56,320 nucleotides of DNA from an uncultured Bacteroidales bacterium (GCA_902770725.1 CACXUA010000036.1:1-56320), one strand, 5' to 3'. Counted from the stretch's first letter, positions 33,822-43,217 are shown. A program made the numbers and translations. Notes: generated by a model from the letters alone, not told the origin.

Positions 33822-34844
33822 ATGATAGAGAAAATAGAACAATTGATGCAGGAAATCTCTGCGCTTCAAGCAAAGAATGCCCAAGAGGCAGAGGCTCTTC
33901 GCATCAAATACTTGAGCAAAAAAGGTGAGATTTCGCAGTTGATGAATGACTTCCGGAGTGTTCCCGCCGAACTGAAGAAAGAGGTGGGCATGAAGATTAA
34001 CCAGCTCAAGAACCTCGCTCAGGAGAAGATAAACGCCCTGAAGGAGAGTGCCGGAGAGGGCTCTGCCGCAGGTGCTTCGTCTATCGACCTCACGCGCACA
34101 CCTTATCCCATTACGCTCGGCTCTCGTCATCCCCTGACGATTGTCAAGAATGAAATCGTCGATATCTTCAGCCGCCTTGGTTTCACCTTGGCAGAAGGCC
34201 CTGAGGTGGAGGACGACTGGCACGTTTACAGCAGTCTGAACTTTGCCGACGACCATCCCGCTCGCGATATGCAGGACACGTTCTTCGTGGAGTCGCATCC
34301 CGATATCATTCTTCGCTCGCATACCAGCAGCGTGCAGTCTCGTGTGATGGAAAAGACTCAGCCGCCCATTCGCATACTTTGCCCTGGCCGAGTTTACCGC
34401 AATGAAGCCGTGAGTGCACGTGCTCATTGCTTCTTCCATCAGATTGAAGGCCTGTATGTTGACAAGAATGTCAGCTTCACAGACCTCAAGCAAGTGCTCC
34501 TTCTCTTTGCCCAGGAGCTCTTCGGACCTGAGACGAAGATACGTCTTCGCCCCAGTTACTTCCCCTTCACAGAACCCTCTGCCGAGATGGACGTTAGCTG
34601 TACCATTTGCGGTGGTAAGGGCTGCTCGATGTGTAAAGGCAGCGGCTGGCTCGAGATACTTGGTTGTGGAATGGTAGATCCTGCTGTTCTCGAGGCAAAT
34701 GGCATTGACAGCAGCATATACACAGGCTACGCTTTCGGTATGGGCATCGAGCGCATCACGAACCTGAAGTACCAGGTGAAGGACCTCCGCATGTTCTCCG
34801 AGAATGATGTTCGCTTCCTCGACGAGTTCACCAGCGCAAGGTAA
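33822..34844 (+). CDS. pheS: Phenylalanyl-tRNA synthetase alpha subunit
   Basis: 340 residues, full length. An N-terminal coiled coil (IEQLMQEISALQAKNAQEAE) for tRNA binding is followed by the class II catalytic core: GSRHPLTIVKNEIVDIF, GFTLAEGPEVEDDWHVYSSLN, LRSHTSSVQSRVM (motif 2 region), GRVYRNEAVSARAHCFFHQIEGLYVD, YFPFTEPSAEMDVSC and GMGIERI (motif 3). Two CxxC pairs (CTICGGKGCSMC) are present. Works with PheT, not in the window. Monocistronic, ended by a strong terminator. Confidence 0.97.
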   Translation: MIEKIEQLMQEISALQAKNAQEAEALRIKYLSKKGEISQLMNDFRSVPAELKKEVGMKINQLKNLAQEKINALKESAGEGSAAGASSIDLTRTPYPITLGSRHPLTIVKNEIVDIFSRLGFTLAEGPEVEDDWHVYSSLNFADDHPARDMQDTFFVESHPDIILRSHTSSVQSRVMEKTQPPIRILCPGRVYRNEAVSARAHCFFHQIEGLYVDKNVSFTDLKQVLLLFAQELFGPETKIRLRPSYFPFTEPSAEMDVSCTICGGKGCSMCKGSGWLEILGCGMVDPAVLEANGIDSSIYTGYAFGMGIERITNLKYQVKDLRMFSENDVRFLDEFTSAR

Positions 34845-34866
34845 TACATTATTATATAATAAAAGA

Positions 34867-34899
34867 AGAGCCCGAAGACAAAACTTCGGGCTCTATTTG
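34867..34899. terminator. Terminator between pheS and rpiB (convergent)
   Basis: agagcccgaag and cttcgggctct make a perfect 11-bp stem around acaaaa, followed by atttgttt; the upstream A-run gives a T-run for the opposite strand. Confidence 0.85.
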
Positions 34900-34917
34900 T
34901 TTGTTGGAGTAATTGCT

Positions 34918-35346
34918 TTACTCGACGGGAATCTTTGCGATTCTTCTTTCGTGGCGACCACCTTCGAAGGGTGTCTGGAGGTATTCGTCCATGATGGCAT
35001 CGGCTTCTTCGTTCGTAATGAAGCGGCCAGGCATCACAAGCACGTTGGCATCGTTGTGCTGCCGAGCGAGATGGGCTATCTCAGGAATCCAGCAAAGAGC
35101 GGCGCGAATGCTCTGATGCTTGTTGAGTGTCATGTTGATACCCTCTCCGCTACCACAGATGGCAATGCCTTTCTCGCATTCTCCTGCTTCCATACCCTTT
35201 GCCAAAGCATGTGCGAAGTCAGGATAATCGCAACTCTCCTCGCTATAAGTTCCATAGTCGTGAAACTCAATGCCTTTCTCTGCGAGGTATTCCTTTACAT
35301 GCTGCTTGAGTGCATAGCCAGCATGATCACTTGCCAAACCTATCAT
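34918..35346 (-). CDS. rpiB: Ribose-5-phosphate isomerase B
   Basis: 142 residues, the normal length. RpiB interconverts ribose-5-P and ribulose-5-P in the pentose phosphate pathway. Motifs: GLASDHAGYALKQHV (Asp and His of the active site), YDPFAHA-like CDYPDFAHALAKGM, and ICGSGEGINMTLNKHQSIRAALC with the anion hole; the usual catalytic Cys is in CGSG. It overlaps the transketolase stop by 4 bases (ATGA), so both pentose phosphate genes are co-translated. Confidence 0.95.
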   Translation of the reverse strand: MIGLASDHAGYALKQHVKEYLAEKGIEFHDYGTYSEESCDYPDFAHALAKGMEAGECEKGIAICGSGEGINMTLNKHQSIRAALCWIPEIAHLARQHNDANVLVMPGRFITNEEADAIMDEYLQTPFEGGRHERRIAKIPVE

Positions 35347-37353
35347 GATAATATCTTCTTTGCTTGGTTATATACGTTTTCAGGCGTGAAGCCGAGTTTC
35401 TGGTCGAGCACCTTGTATGGAGCAGAGAAGCCGAAGCTGCCGAGCCCCCAGATTGAGCTACTGGGATGAGCGCCTACAAGGAAACCTTGCAAGTTGACTG
35501 GCAAGCCAGCCGTAAGGCCAAAGACTTTGCTGCCGATGGGGAATAGCTCGCGTTGGTAGGAAACGGGTTGTTCGCGGAAGAGCCCTTCGCTGGGAGCGCT
35601 AACGACTCGAACTTTGTAACCATCTTTGCGAAGAAGTCTTGCACCTGCAATAAGGGTGCTGACTTCAGAGCCGTTGCCAACAAGAATGATGTCGAACTGT
35701 TGGTCACTTTCGGCAGCAATATAGGCTCCACGCTTTGTGCCTTCGTAGTCCGTTCCAGCGGGAAGGTCTTCGATGGTCTGTCTGCTGAGAATGAGGGCAG
35801 AAGGCGTATGTATGTTCTCCATTGCCAACTTCCAGCACCATGTTGTAGCCTTGCCATCAGCAGGACGAAGCACGAGCATCGAGTTCCTGCCGCTGTGGTT
35901 CTTCATCTTCTCCATCAAGCGGATTTGTGCCTCCTGCTCGACTGGTTCGTGTGTCGGGCCGTCCTCACCAACGCGGAAGGCATCATGACTCCATACAAAC
36001 TTGACGGGAACTTCCATCAGGGCAGCCATACGGATGGCAGGTTTCATGTAGTCACTGAAGACAAAGAATGTGCCGCAAGCCGCGATTACACCGCCATGTA
36101 GCATCATACCAATGCAACAGCATGCCATCGTTAGTTCTGCCACACCAGCCTGCAAGAAGCCGCCACCGAAGTTGTCGCGAGAGATGACTGTCGCACCACC
36201 TTTGATGAAGCCGTCTGTCTTGTCGGAGTTGCAGAGGTCGGCAGAACTGACAATCATGTTGGGCACCTGCTTTGCGAGCAATGAGAGACAAGCACTCGAG
36301 GCATTACGTGTGGCATCATTTGGTTTCTGCTCGATGCTGTCCCAATCAATCTTGGGAAGCTTGCCAGCGAACCAGTCCTTCAGCTGAGCTGCTTTCTCCT
36401 GGTTCTGACTTGCCCAAGCCTGTTCTTCCTCGTAACGAGACTTAACAAGGCATTCCAGTTCCTTGAGTCGAGCCTCATAAAGAGCCTGCACTTCAGGGAA
36501 GATGACGAAGGGCTTGTCGGGATTACCACCGAGGTTGGTGACTGTGTTGCGATAGGCATCACCACCCAAGGGAGCGCCATGAGTCTTACAGCTGCGTTCG
36601 TAGCTTGAGCCATCAGCCTGCAGAGCGCCCTTACCCATGATGCAACGGCCGATGATGAGAGTGGGCTTGCCAACCACAGCCTTTGCTTTGTCGAGCGCCT
36701 TACGGATTTGCTCAACATCGTTTCCGTCTATCTCAATGACCTCCCATCCGCAAGCACGATACCTCATGGCTGTATCTTCGCAGGTCACGACATTTGTCTC
36801 GGTGGAGAGTTGAATGTCGTTGGCATCGTAGAACATGATAAGGTTGTCGAGCCCAAGATTGCCTGCAATGCGAGCAGCTCCAAGGCTTATTTCCTCCTGA
36901 ATGCCACCATCGCTTATGTAGGCGTAGATAGTCTCCTTCTTGAATGTTGGGTTGCCAGTCTTGGCATAGAGGAACTTTGCAGCAATGGCAGCACCAACGG
37001 CATAGGTGTGACCTTGTCCAAGCGGACCGCTGCTGTTCTCGATGCCACGTTCGTAGCATACCTCAGGATGACCAGGGGTTGGAGAGCCCCATTGACGCAA
37101 CTCTTGCAGTTCCTCGAGTGTGAACTTCTTGATGAGCGTCAGTTCAGCATAAAGCATCGGACTCATGTGCCCAGGGTCGAGGAAGAAGCGGTCACGACCT
37201 TCCCAGTTTGGGTTTTGGGGGTCGAACTGCATGTATTCGCTGTAGAGGACGTTGATGAAGTCCTGGGTGTCCGCTCTTTGCTTTCTCCACCATTGCAGCC
37301 GCTAGAATGCGGATGTTGTCGGCTGCGCGATTCATGAGAGGTATGTTGTTCAT
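35343..37353 (-). pseudogene. tkt: Transketolase, disrupted near the N-terminus by a ~20-bp deletion
   Basis: From the ATG at 37353 the frame reads MNNIPLMNRAADNIRILAAA, then VEKAKSGHPG, and goes out of frame near 37265. The other frame then supplies DFINVLYSEYMQFDPQNPNW and the rest of a full transketolase to 35343 (GHMSPMLYAEL, GPLGQGHTYAVG, ISDGGIQEE, the TPP-binding FYDANDIQ, and EDGPTHEPVEQ). Comparing with the conserved family motif GHPGG(A/P)MG(G/A)ADF, about seven codons less one base are missing, so the lesion removes part of the thiamine-diphosphate loop and shifts the frame. Transketolase links the pentose phosphate pathway to glycolysis, so either another copy exists or the sequence is in error. 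Promoter at 37403-37434. Confidence 0.88.
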
Positions 37354-37402
37354 AATTATATATATATGTGTGTGTGCGTCAAGGCAAATCTGTTTGACAC
37401 TG

Positions 37403-37434
37403 CAAATTTACGATTTTTTTTTGAGACTTACAAG
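37403..37434 (-). promoter_or_regulatory. Promoter of tkt-rpiB
   Basis: On the minus strand: TTG (about 37431-37433), 20-base spacer, TAAATTTG (37403-37410), 50 bases upstream of the tkt ATG. The region 37435-37590 has no gene I can support; a plus-strand TACCTTTG at 37560-37567 has no gene behind it. Confidence 0.6.
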
Positions 37435-37593
37435 GTTCGAACATAAAAAAGCACAAGAAATAACATCCTTCAGGGAGAGGTGTTCTTCAGTAGACTGTTC
37501 CCTTTTGAGTTATATAAAACTTCAACAAACAAATGATAGCTAACTAAAAGTAAACAATCTACCTTTGTTGGTGTAAACGCAGGCAGGAATGAT

Positions 37594-37659
37594 TGCCAAC
37601 ATGGCGTGCCATGTTGGCCAATGTAACACGTTAAGATTCGCAACTTAACGTGTTATGAT
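37594..37659. repeat. 22-bp palindromic tandem repeat, array D (3 units)
   Basis: Units GCCAACATGGCGTGCCATGT.., GCCAATGTAACACGTTAAGA.. and CGCAACTTAACGTGTTATGA... The first holds a 10-bp-arm palindrome (CCAACATGGC-GT-GCCATGTTGG). The last unit is partly coding: it supplies the final codons and TAA of the 54-aa gene. Confidence 0.8.
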
Positions 37660-37809
37660 GAAAGTGCCGCCATGCCATTCGGTGAAAGGCTCCTCTTCCT
37701 CAAGATAATGCCAGTTGAGTAGGTTTCCTTTTTCATCAGTCTCTACAACGACTGGACCTTGTTGGCGGGTTCCGTCGGGTAGGAGAATGTCGTGATAGGC
37801 GCGCTTCAT
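37645..37809 (-). CDS. Small conserved-looking protein, 54 aa
   Basis: Begins MKRAYHDILLPDGTRQQGPV and ends WHGGTFIITR. The middle is acidic (WHYLEEEEPF). Its ATG overlaps the TGA of the DUF4296 gene as ATGA, the coupling seen between other genes of this operon, which argues that it is real despite its size. No signal peptide or membrane segment, so cytoplasmic. Its last four codons and TAA lie inside repeat array D. Function unknown. Last gene of the ileS-dksA-lspA-DUF4296 run. Confidence 0.7.
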   Translation of the reverse strand: MKRAYHDILLPDGTRQQGPVVVETDEKGNLLNWHYLEEEEPFTEWHGGTFIITR

Positions 37810-38777
37810 CTTCTTCTGTTGCGCTGAGGAATGCCGCGCTCAGGATGGATGGGGTTGGGGTTCTCCTTCGTGATGTGTATCTTCCTCTCCTTGGGTTGAC
37901 TCTCACGAACCTGAAGAGGAGTCAGGCGTTCACCTTTCTTCTCAGGAACGGTATCGACCTCTGTTGAATCGGAAACAATAGGTGCAGGTGCAACCTCAAC
38001 AGGCTTCTCCTTATGCATGCGGATGAGTTGCATCTCGCTGATGAGCAAAGGCTTTGGCTGGTCGGCACCTTTCACGATGGGCAAGTAGATGTAACCTGTT
38101 ATAGAACGAAGATTGAGGCTATCCAAAGTCTTACCTGGGCTGTAATGCAACTCGTTTTTGGGACTGTTCCTCAACAGATCTGTAACGCTAGCAACGGTGT
38201 CTGTGTCGTAGTAGAAGTTGAGCAAAGCAATGGCTTCGTTGTTCATGCTACGTCCTACAAATAGGGTTTGGAAGCGCCATATAAAACTGTCTCCAGCCCT
38301 AAATGTAGAATCGGCTTTCATCGTGAAGGAATAGATACATTGGACAGGGGTGGCTGCTACGCATGCGAAGTCCTTGCCGAGCCAAATGTTTGCTGTGTCA
38401 CCTTCGTTGGTGAGCTTCGCAAACTTGTCCTGATTGGCTTGTGACAATTCGAGGCCCATTCGTTCTGCTTGTGCTTGAACGCGTGTCACAACATTATCAT
38501 AGATGTGTGTGAACTCCTCAGCACGCCCACTATAGTAAATCATCGAAGAGTCGAAAACGGCTTCCGTGATACGATGTTTCTTGAAGACAGCCTGAATGAA
38601 TTTGTATCGCGTCACCTCACTGTTGTCGCCCTGTGCTTCAGCCATTCCCTGTGCAAGATGGAAATCGACTAACACATCTGTCATCTTCTGCTTGCTCAAT
38701 ATTCCGCGAGGCCGAGATGGGGAACAGGCCATTAACAGCAATGCCAGAAATATGAGGTAAGACGTGAGACGCTTCAT
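37806..38777 (-). CDS. DUF4296-domain lipoprotein
   Basis: 323 residues. Lipobox LMAC at residues 15-18 (FLALLLMACSPSRPRG). Residues about 20-115 are the DUF4296 region (GILSKQKMTDVLVDFHLAQGMAEAQ, FDSSMIYYSGRAEEFTHIYDNV). A beta-rich middle follows, then a low-complexity basic tail (RESQPKERKIHITKENPNP, ending PQRNRRR). Bacteroidales keep this gene next to lspA; the role is unknown but presumably in the envelope. Overlaps lspA upstream and the 54-aa gene downstream, each by an ATGA. Confidence 0.88.
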   Translation of the reverse strand: MKRLTSYLIFLALLLMACSPSRPRGILSKQKMTDVLVDFHLAQGMAEAQGDNSEVTRYKFIQAVFKKHRITEAVFDSSMIYYSGRAEEFTHIYDNVVTRVQAQAERMGLELSQANQDKFAKLTNEGDTANIWLGKDFACVAATPVQCIYSFTMKADSTFRAGDSFIWRFQTLFVGRSMNNEAIALLNFYYDTDTVASVTDLLRNSPKNELHYSPGKTLDSLNLRSITGYIYLPIVKGADQPKPLLISEMQLIRMHKEKPVEVAPAPIVSDSTEVDTVPEKKGERLTPLQVRESQPKERKIHITKENPNPIHPERGIPQRNRRR

Positions 38778-39379
38778 TTAAAAACGTTCTTATTGAAGAA
38801 AAGGATGAGCGCAATAACACCACAGGAAATGCTGGCGTCGGCAAAGTTGAAGATGGGAGAGAAGAATATGAAATGCTCGCCACCTATGTAAGGCAGGCTT
38901 GCTGGCCAATCCCATTCTACGAGAGGGAAGTAGAACATATCTACAACTCGTCCGAGCATTAGTTGCCCATAGCCTGTGCCCCATGGGACAAGTTCTGCTC
39001 TGAAAGGAGCAGGCGGGTTGTTGAAGATCATCCCGTAGAACAAGCAGTCGAAGATGTTGCCTGCTGCTCCGGCTGTTATCATCGTCAGACAAACAAGATA
39101 ACCCCAACCGATGCCTCGCTTGATGCATCGAAATATGTACCAAGAGAGTAGCACCACTGCCACGATGCGGAACGAAGTGAGGAACCACTTGGGAATGACC
39201 TCCATGCCGAAAGCCATTCCGTCGTTCTCTGTAAAGAGAATGTGGAACCAATCCGTCACCTTGATGCTTTGATGCAGATACATGCCTGTCTTGACCGCCA
39301 CCTTGATGACTTGGTCAATGCAGACAATACCCACAGCAAGGGCAACCGAGGTCAGTGCTTGTGCTTGCTTGCGAGTCAT
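38774..39379 (-). CDS. lspA: Lipoprotein signal peptidase (signal peptidase II)
   Basis: 201 residues with four membrane helices, somewhat longer than E. coli LspA, as usual in Bacteroidetes. Catalytic aspartates are in AGAAGNIFDCL and FNFADASIS. It also has the typical DQVIKVAVK near the N-terminus and GRVVDMFYF. It cleaves the signal peptide from prolipoproteins, several of which are encoded in this window. The ATG overlaps the dksA stop as TAATG. Confidence 0.95.
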   Translation of the reverse strand: MTRKQAQALTSVALAVGIVCIDQVIKVAVKTGMYLHQSIKVTDWFHILFTENDGMAFGMEVIPKWFLTSFRIVAVVLLSWYIFRCIKRGIGWGYLVCLTMITAGAAGNIFDCLFYGMIFNNPPAPFRAELVPWGTGYGQLMLGRVVDMFYFPLVEWDWPASLPYIGGEHFIFFSPIFNFADASISCGVIALILFFNKNVFK

Positions 39380-39761
39380 TATTTCTTCTTGTCGCGAGCT
39401 TGCTTGGCTTCGATGGATAGGGTGGCGTGAGGCACAGCACGAAGGCGCTCCTTCGGAATGAGTTTACCAGTCTCACGGCAGATACCGTAAGTCTTGTTCT
39501 GGATGCGAACCAATGCTGCAGTCCTGTGATGAACTTCTGAGCGCGCATCACTTCGTTCATGAGGCTTTCCTTAGAAAGTGTTTCACTGCCTTCTTCCAGT
39601 GTGTGGTAAGTAGAGTGAGTTTCTGCTTCGTCCACTCCGTCGCCGTTAATCTTCTGCATGAGCACTTCATAGTCGCTCTTGGCAACTGCGAGTTTCTCGT
39701 TGATGAGCTGGCGGAACTCCTCGAGCTCCTCGTCGGAGTACCTAACTTTGTTTTCTTCCAT
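39379..39761 (-). pseudogene. DksA/TraR-family zinc-finger regulator, frameshifted
   Basis: The frame from 39761 gives MEENKVRYSDEELEEFRQLI then a coiled-coil body up to VMRAQKFITGLQ. It then shifts near 39515 and would run on in the wrong frame to 39315. The adjacent frame encodes ALVRIQNKTYGICRETGKLI and PKERLRAVPHATLSIEAKQA to a TAA at 39379-39381, the correct DksA end with the partial zinc-finger motif GICRETGKLI. Total length is 383 bases, so one or four bases are missing. DksA-type proteins bind RNA polymerase with ppGpp. Sits 14 bases after ileS, as in other Bacteroidales. Confidence 0.85.
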
Positions 39762-39775
39762 ATCTTTTTTCTTTA

Positions 39776-42700
39776 TTATATTTTGCTAACTGTCAGTTCC
39801 GTGCCGAGTGTGATGTTGTTGGCAAGAACTTGTGATGCTATGTAATCGCTAAACTTGCTGAGGCATGTGCGGTTGTCGTCGCTCTCGGGAATTGTGACGT
39901 TGATACGGTCGGTGATGTCGAAGCCGCTGTCCTTGCGAAGTGTCTGGATGCTACGGATAAGTTCACGAGCCACACCTTCCAGGCGCAAGTCCTCTGTGAT
40001 GGTGAGGTCGAGCGCGACGGTCAGCGTGCCTTCATTGGCAACGCTCCATCCAGGAATGTCTTGGCTGAAGATCTCGATGTCCTCGAGGTCAACGGTAACC
40101 TGTTCGCCTGTGTCGAGCGTGAGGGACAGATGCTCCTTTGCTTCGAGTTCGGCAATCTGCTCCTGACTCATGGCCAGGACTGCTGCGTTGACACTTTTCA
40201 TCAGTTTGCCGAACTTCTTGCCCATCGTGCGGAAGTTGCACTTCACTTGCTTGACGAGCATTCCCTCTGCCTCCACGAACTCAAGTTCCTTGACGTTCAC
40301 TTCGTCGAGGATGAGCTGCTGCATAGCCTGGATGCGCTGTTGCTGCTCGGCGCTTGTGGCAGGAATGGCGATGCGCTGAAGCGGTTGCTTCACGACAATC
40401 TGCTCCTTCTTGCGGAGCGAGAGAATCATGCTTGTAACCTGCTGAGCGAGAGCCATGCGTTGTTCCTGCTCTTGGTCTATCTTTGCATCATCTGCAACGG
40501 GGAACTTTGCCAGATGTACGCTCTTTGTCTCACCCTTGCCAGTCGCATCATTCAGGTCTCTCCAAAGACGGTCGGCATAGTAAGGAGCGATGGGAGCCAT
40601 CAGTCGGGCAACGGTCTCAAGGCAAGTGTAGAGTGTCTGATAAGCACTCAGCTTGTCGAGACTCATGGCAGAACCCCAGAAGCGCTTCTTTGAGAGACGC
40701 ACAAACCAGTTGCTGACGTTATCGACCACAAAGGCCTGAATGAGGCGTCCTGCTCTTGTGGGCTCGTAATCCTCGTAGCATTGCTCAACCTCACGAATGA
40801 GGCTGTTCAGGCAAGAGAGTATCCAGCGGTCCATTTCGGGACGTTCGTTCATGGGCACATCTGGCTCCTCGTAGCTCCAACCATCAACATTGGCGTACAT
40901 TGTGAGGAAGGAATACGTCTGGAAGAGTTTGCCGAAGAATGTGCGGCTTACTTCCTGCACACCTTCCTCGTCGAACTTCAGGTTGTCCCAAGGTGCGCTG
41001 TTTGTTATCATATACCAGCGAACAGCGTCGCTTCCGTACTTCTCAATGGCACCAAACGGGTCGACGGCATTGCCGAGACGCTTCGACATCTTCATGCCGT
41101 TTTTGTCGAGCACGAGACCATTACTGATGACGGCCTTGTAGCTGACGCTGTCGAAGACCATTGTAGCGATGGCATGCAAAGTATAGAACCAACCACGAGT
41201 TTGGTCCACGCCTTCAGCAATGAAGTCTGCAGGGAAGACAATTCCCTTGTCGAGCTGCTCTTTGTTCTCGAAAGGATAATGTATCTGGGCATAAGGCATA
41301 GCACCCGAGTCGAACCAAACATCGATGAGGTCGAGCTCGCGCTTCAATACTGCGCCACTCTCGCCGACGAGCCAAATCTGGTCGACATACGGGCGATGAA
41401 GGTCGATGCGGTCGTAGTTCTCCTGACTCATATCGCCTGGCACGAAGCCTTTCTCCTTGAGAGGGTTGCTGGGCATCACGCCGGCAGCAACTGCCTTCTC
41501 TATCTCGTTGTACAGCTCTTCTACGGAGCCGATGCAAATCTCTTCGCGAGTATCCTTATTGCGCCAAATTGGAAGCGGTGTGCCCCAATAACGGGAGCGA
41601 CTGAGGTTCCAGTCGTTGAGGTTCTCGAGCCACTTGCCGAAGCGACCAGTACCTGTGCTTTCCGGCTTCCAGAGAATGGTGTTATTGAGTTCCATCATGC
41701 GCTCTTTAGCGGCCGACGAACGGATGAACCAGGAGTCGAGAGGGTAGTAGAGGACGGGCTTGTCTGTGCGCCAGCAATGGGGATAGTTGTGGACGTGCTT
41801 CTCTATCTTGAAGGCCGTTCCTTCGTCCTTCATTTCGATGCACATCTTCACGTTGAGGTCCATCTCCTTTGCCGCAGCCTTCTCGTCGTACTTGCCGCCT
41901 TCGTTGAACTTCGGGTCGTAGGCATTCTTGACGTAGTCGCCGCTGTGATGCCAGTAGCTGTCGTTCACGCAAGCCTGCACAAAGTCGGCATCCATATCGT
42001 CCTTCACGAAGTACTTGCCGGTGAAGTCAACCATCGGACGCGTGTCGCCTGACTTGTCGATGACGAAGAGGCTTGGGATGCCTGCATCCTTTGCCACCTT
42101 GGCGTCGTCTGCACCAAAGGTAGGAGCGATGTGTACGATGCCGGTACCGTCTTCCGTAGTGACATAATCGCCAGGGATAACACGGAAGGCTTCTGCACTC
42201 TTATCGACGACTTTTCCGTCCTCGAGCGCACAAGGCTTCACCCACGGGAAGAGCTGCTCGTACTTCAAGCCAACGAGGTCAGTTCCTTTGCCTCGCCAAA
42301 GAATCTCGAGTTCCTTGCCTTCCTCAGCTTGGAAGTAAGCAGAAAGTCGTGCCTCGGCGAGAATGTAAATGGCCTGCTCGTTAGTATATGGATTGCTGCC
42401 CTTGACGGCAACATAATCAATCTTAGGTCCTACGCAAAGGGCTGTGTTTGAGGGCAAAGTCCAAGGCGTCGTGGTCCAAGCCAAAACGTATATCGGAGTA
42501 CTCTGAGTGCTCAGATTATTCAGATTATTCTGAGTGACACGGAATTGCGCCGTAACCGTGGTGTCTTTTACATCACGATAGCAGCCGGGTTGGTTGAGTT
42601 CGTGGCTCGACAGACCTGTTCCTGCTGCTGGTGAGTATGGCTGAATGGTGTAGCCTTTATAGAGAAGGTCCTTCTGGTAAAGCTGCTTCAGGAGCCACCA

Positions 42701-43183
42701 AAGCGTCTCAATGTACTTGTTGTCGTAGGTGATGTAGGGGTGTTCCATGTCGACCCAGTAGCCCATTTTGTGGCTGAGGTCGGCCCATTCGCTTGTGTAC
42801 ATCATCACATTCTCACGGCACTTTTGGTTGTACTCCTCGATGCTGATGCTCTTGCCGATGTCTTCCTTCGTGATGCCGAGTTCCTTCTCTACGCCAAGCT
42901 CAACGGGAAGTCCGTGAGTATCCCAGCCTGCTTTACGCTTTACTTGGAAGCCCTTCATCGTCTTGAAACGGCAGAAAGTGTCCTTGATGCTGCGAGCAAG
43001 GACATGATGAATGCCAGGATGTCCGTTAGCAGATGGAGGTCCTTCGTAGAAGACAAACGAGGGACAGCCCTCTCTTTCGGATATACTTGAATGGAAGACA
43101 TCTTCTTTGTCCCATTGCTGGAGGACTTCTTTGTTGACGTCACTCAGGTTGAGCTTATTTCGTTCTGTGAATTTCTTGCTCAT
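39776..43183 (-). CDS. ileS: Isoleucyl-tRNA synthetase
   Basis: 1135 residues, the long eukaryote-like type found in Bacteroidetes. HIGH motif appears as GPPSANGHPGIHHV, and the KMSKS motif as GMKMSKRLGN. The editing domain includes YVLAWTTTPWTLPSNTALCV and GTGIVHIAPTFGADD. Anticodon-binding helices follow (SNWFVRLSKKRFWG) and a C-terminal domain. It charges tRNA-Ile. Type 2 IleRS of this kind are often resistant to mupirocin. A promoter with good spacing lies upstream at 43218-43248. First gene of the ileS-dksA-lspA-DUF4296-54aa operon. Confidence 0.97.
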   Translation of the reverse strand: MSKKFTERNKLNLSDVNKEVLQQWDKEDVFHSSISEREGCPSFVFYEGPPSANGHPGIHHVLARSIKDTFCRFKTMKGFQVKRKAGWDTHGLPVELGVEKELGITKEDIGKSISIEEYNQKCRENVMMYTSEWADLSHKMGYWVDMEHPYITYDNKYIETLWWLLKQLYQKDLLYKGYTIQPYSPAAGTGLSSHELNQPGCYRDVKDTTVTAQFRVTQNNLNNLSTQSTPIYVLAWTTTPWTLPSNTALCVGPKIDYVAVKGSNPYTNEQAIYILAEARLSAYFQAEEGKELEILWRGKGTDLVGLKYEQLFPWVKPCALEDGKVVDKSAEAFRVIPGDYVTTEDGTGIVHIAPTFGADDAKVAKDAGIPSLFVIDKSGDTRPMVDFTGKYFVKDDMDADFVQACVNDSYWHHSGDYVKNAYDPKFNEGGKYDEKAAAKEMDLNVKMCIEMKDEGTAFKIEKHVHNYPHCWRTDKPVLYYPLDSWFIRSSAAKERMMELNNTILWKPESTGTGRFGKWLENLNDWNLSRSRYWGTPLPIWRNKDTREEICIGSVEELYNEIEKAVAAGVMPSNPLKEKGFVPGDMSQENYDRIDLHRPYVDQIWLVGESGAVLKRELDLIDVWFDSGAMPYAQIHYPFENKEQLDKGIVFPADFIAEGVDQTRGWFYTLHAIATMVFDSVSYKAVISNGLVLDKNGMKMSKRLGNAVDPFGAIEKYGSDAVRWYMITNSAPWDNLKFDEEGVQEVSRTFFGKLFQTYSFLTMYANVDGWSYEEPDVPMNERPEMDRWILSCLNSLIREVEQCYEDYEPTRAGRLIQAFVVDNVSNWFVRLSKKRFWGSAMSLDKLSAYQTLYTCLETVARLMAPIAPYYADRLWRDLNDATGKGETKSVHLAKFPVADDAKIDQEQEQRMALAQQVTSMILSLRKKEQIVVKQPLQRIAIPATSAEQQQRIQAMQQLILDEVNVKELEFVEAEGMLVKQVKCNFRTMGKKFGKLMKSVNAAVLAMSQEQIAELEAKEHLSLTLDTGEQVTVDLEDIEIFSQDIPGWSVANEGTLTVALDLTITEDLRLEGVARELIRSIQTLRKDSGFDITDRINVTIPESDDNRTCLSKFSDYIASQVLANNITLGTELTVSKI

Positions 43184-43217
43184 ATAGTGTTTTTGAATTA
43201 TATTTTCTTTTGGGCTG

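Noticed and set aside
37560..37567. Plus-strand promoter for an unlisted gene
   Set aside because: TACCTTTG matches the -7 box, but there is no -33 and no open frame of useful length downstream.
40781..42052. 423-codon open frame antisense to ileS
   Set aside because: It overlaps the unambiguous IleRS gene, with no motif or promoter.
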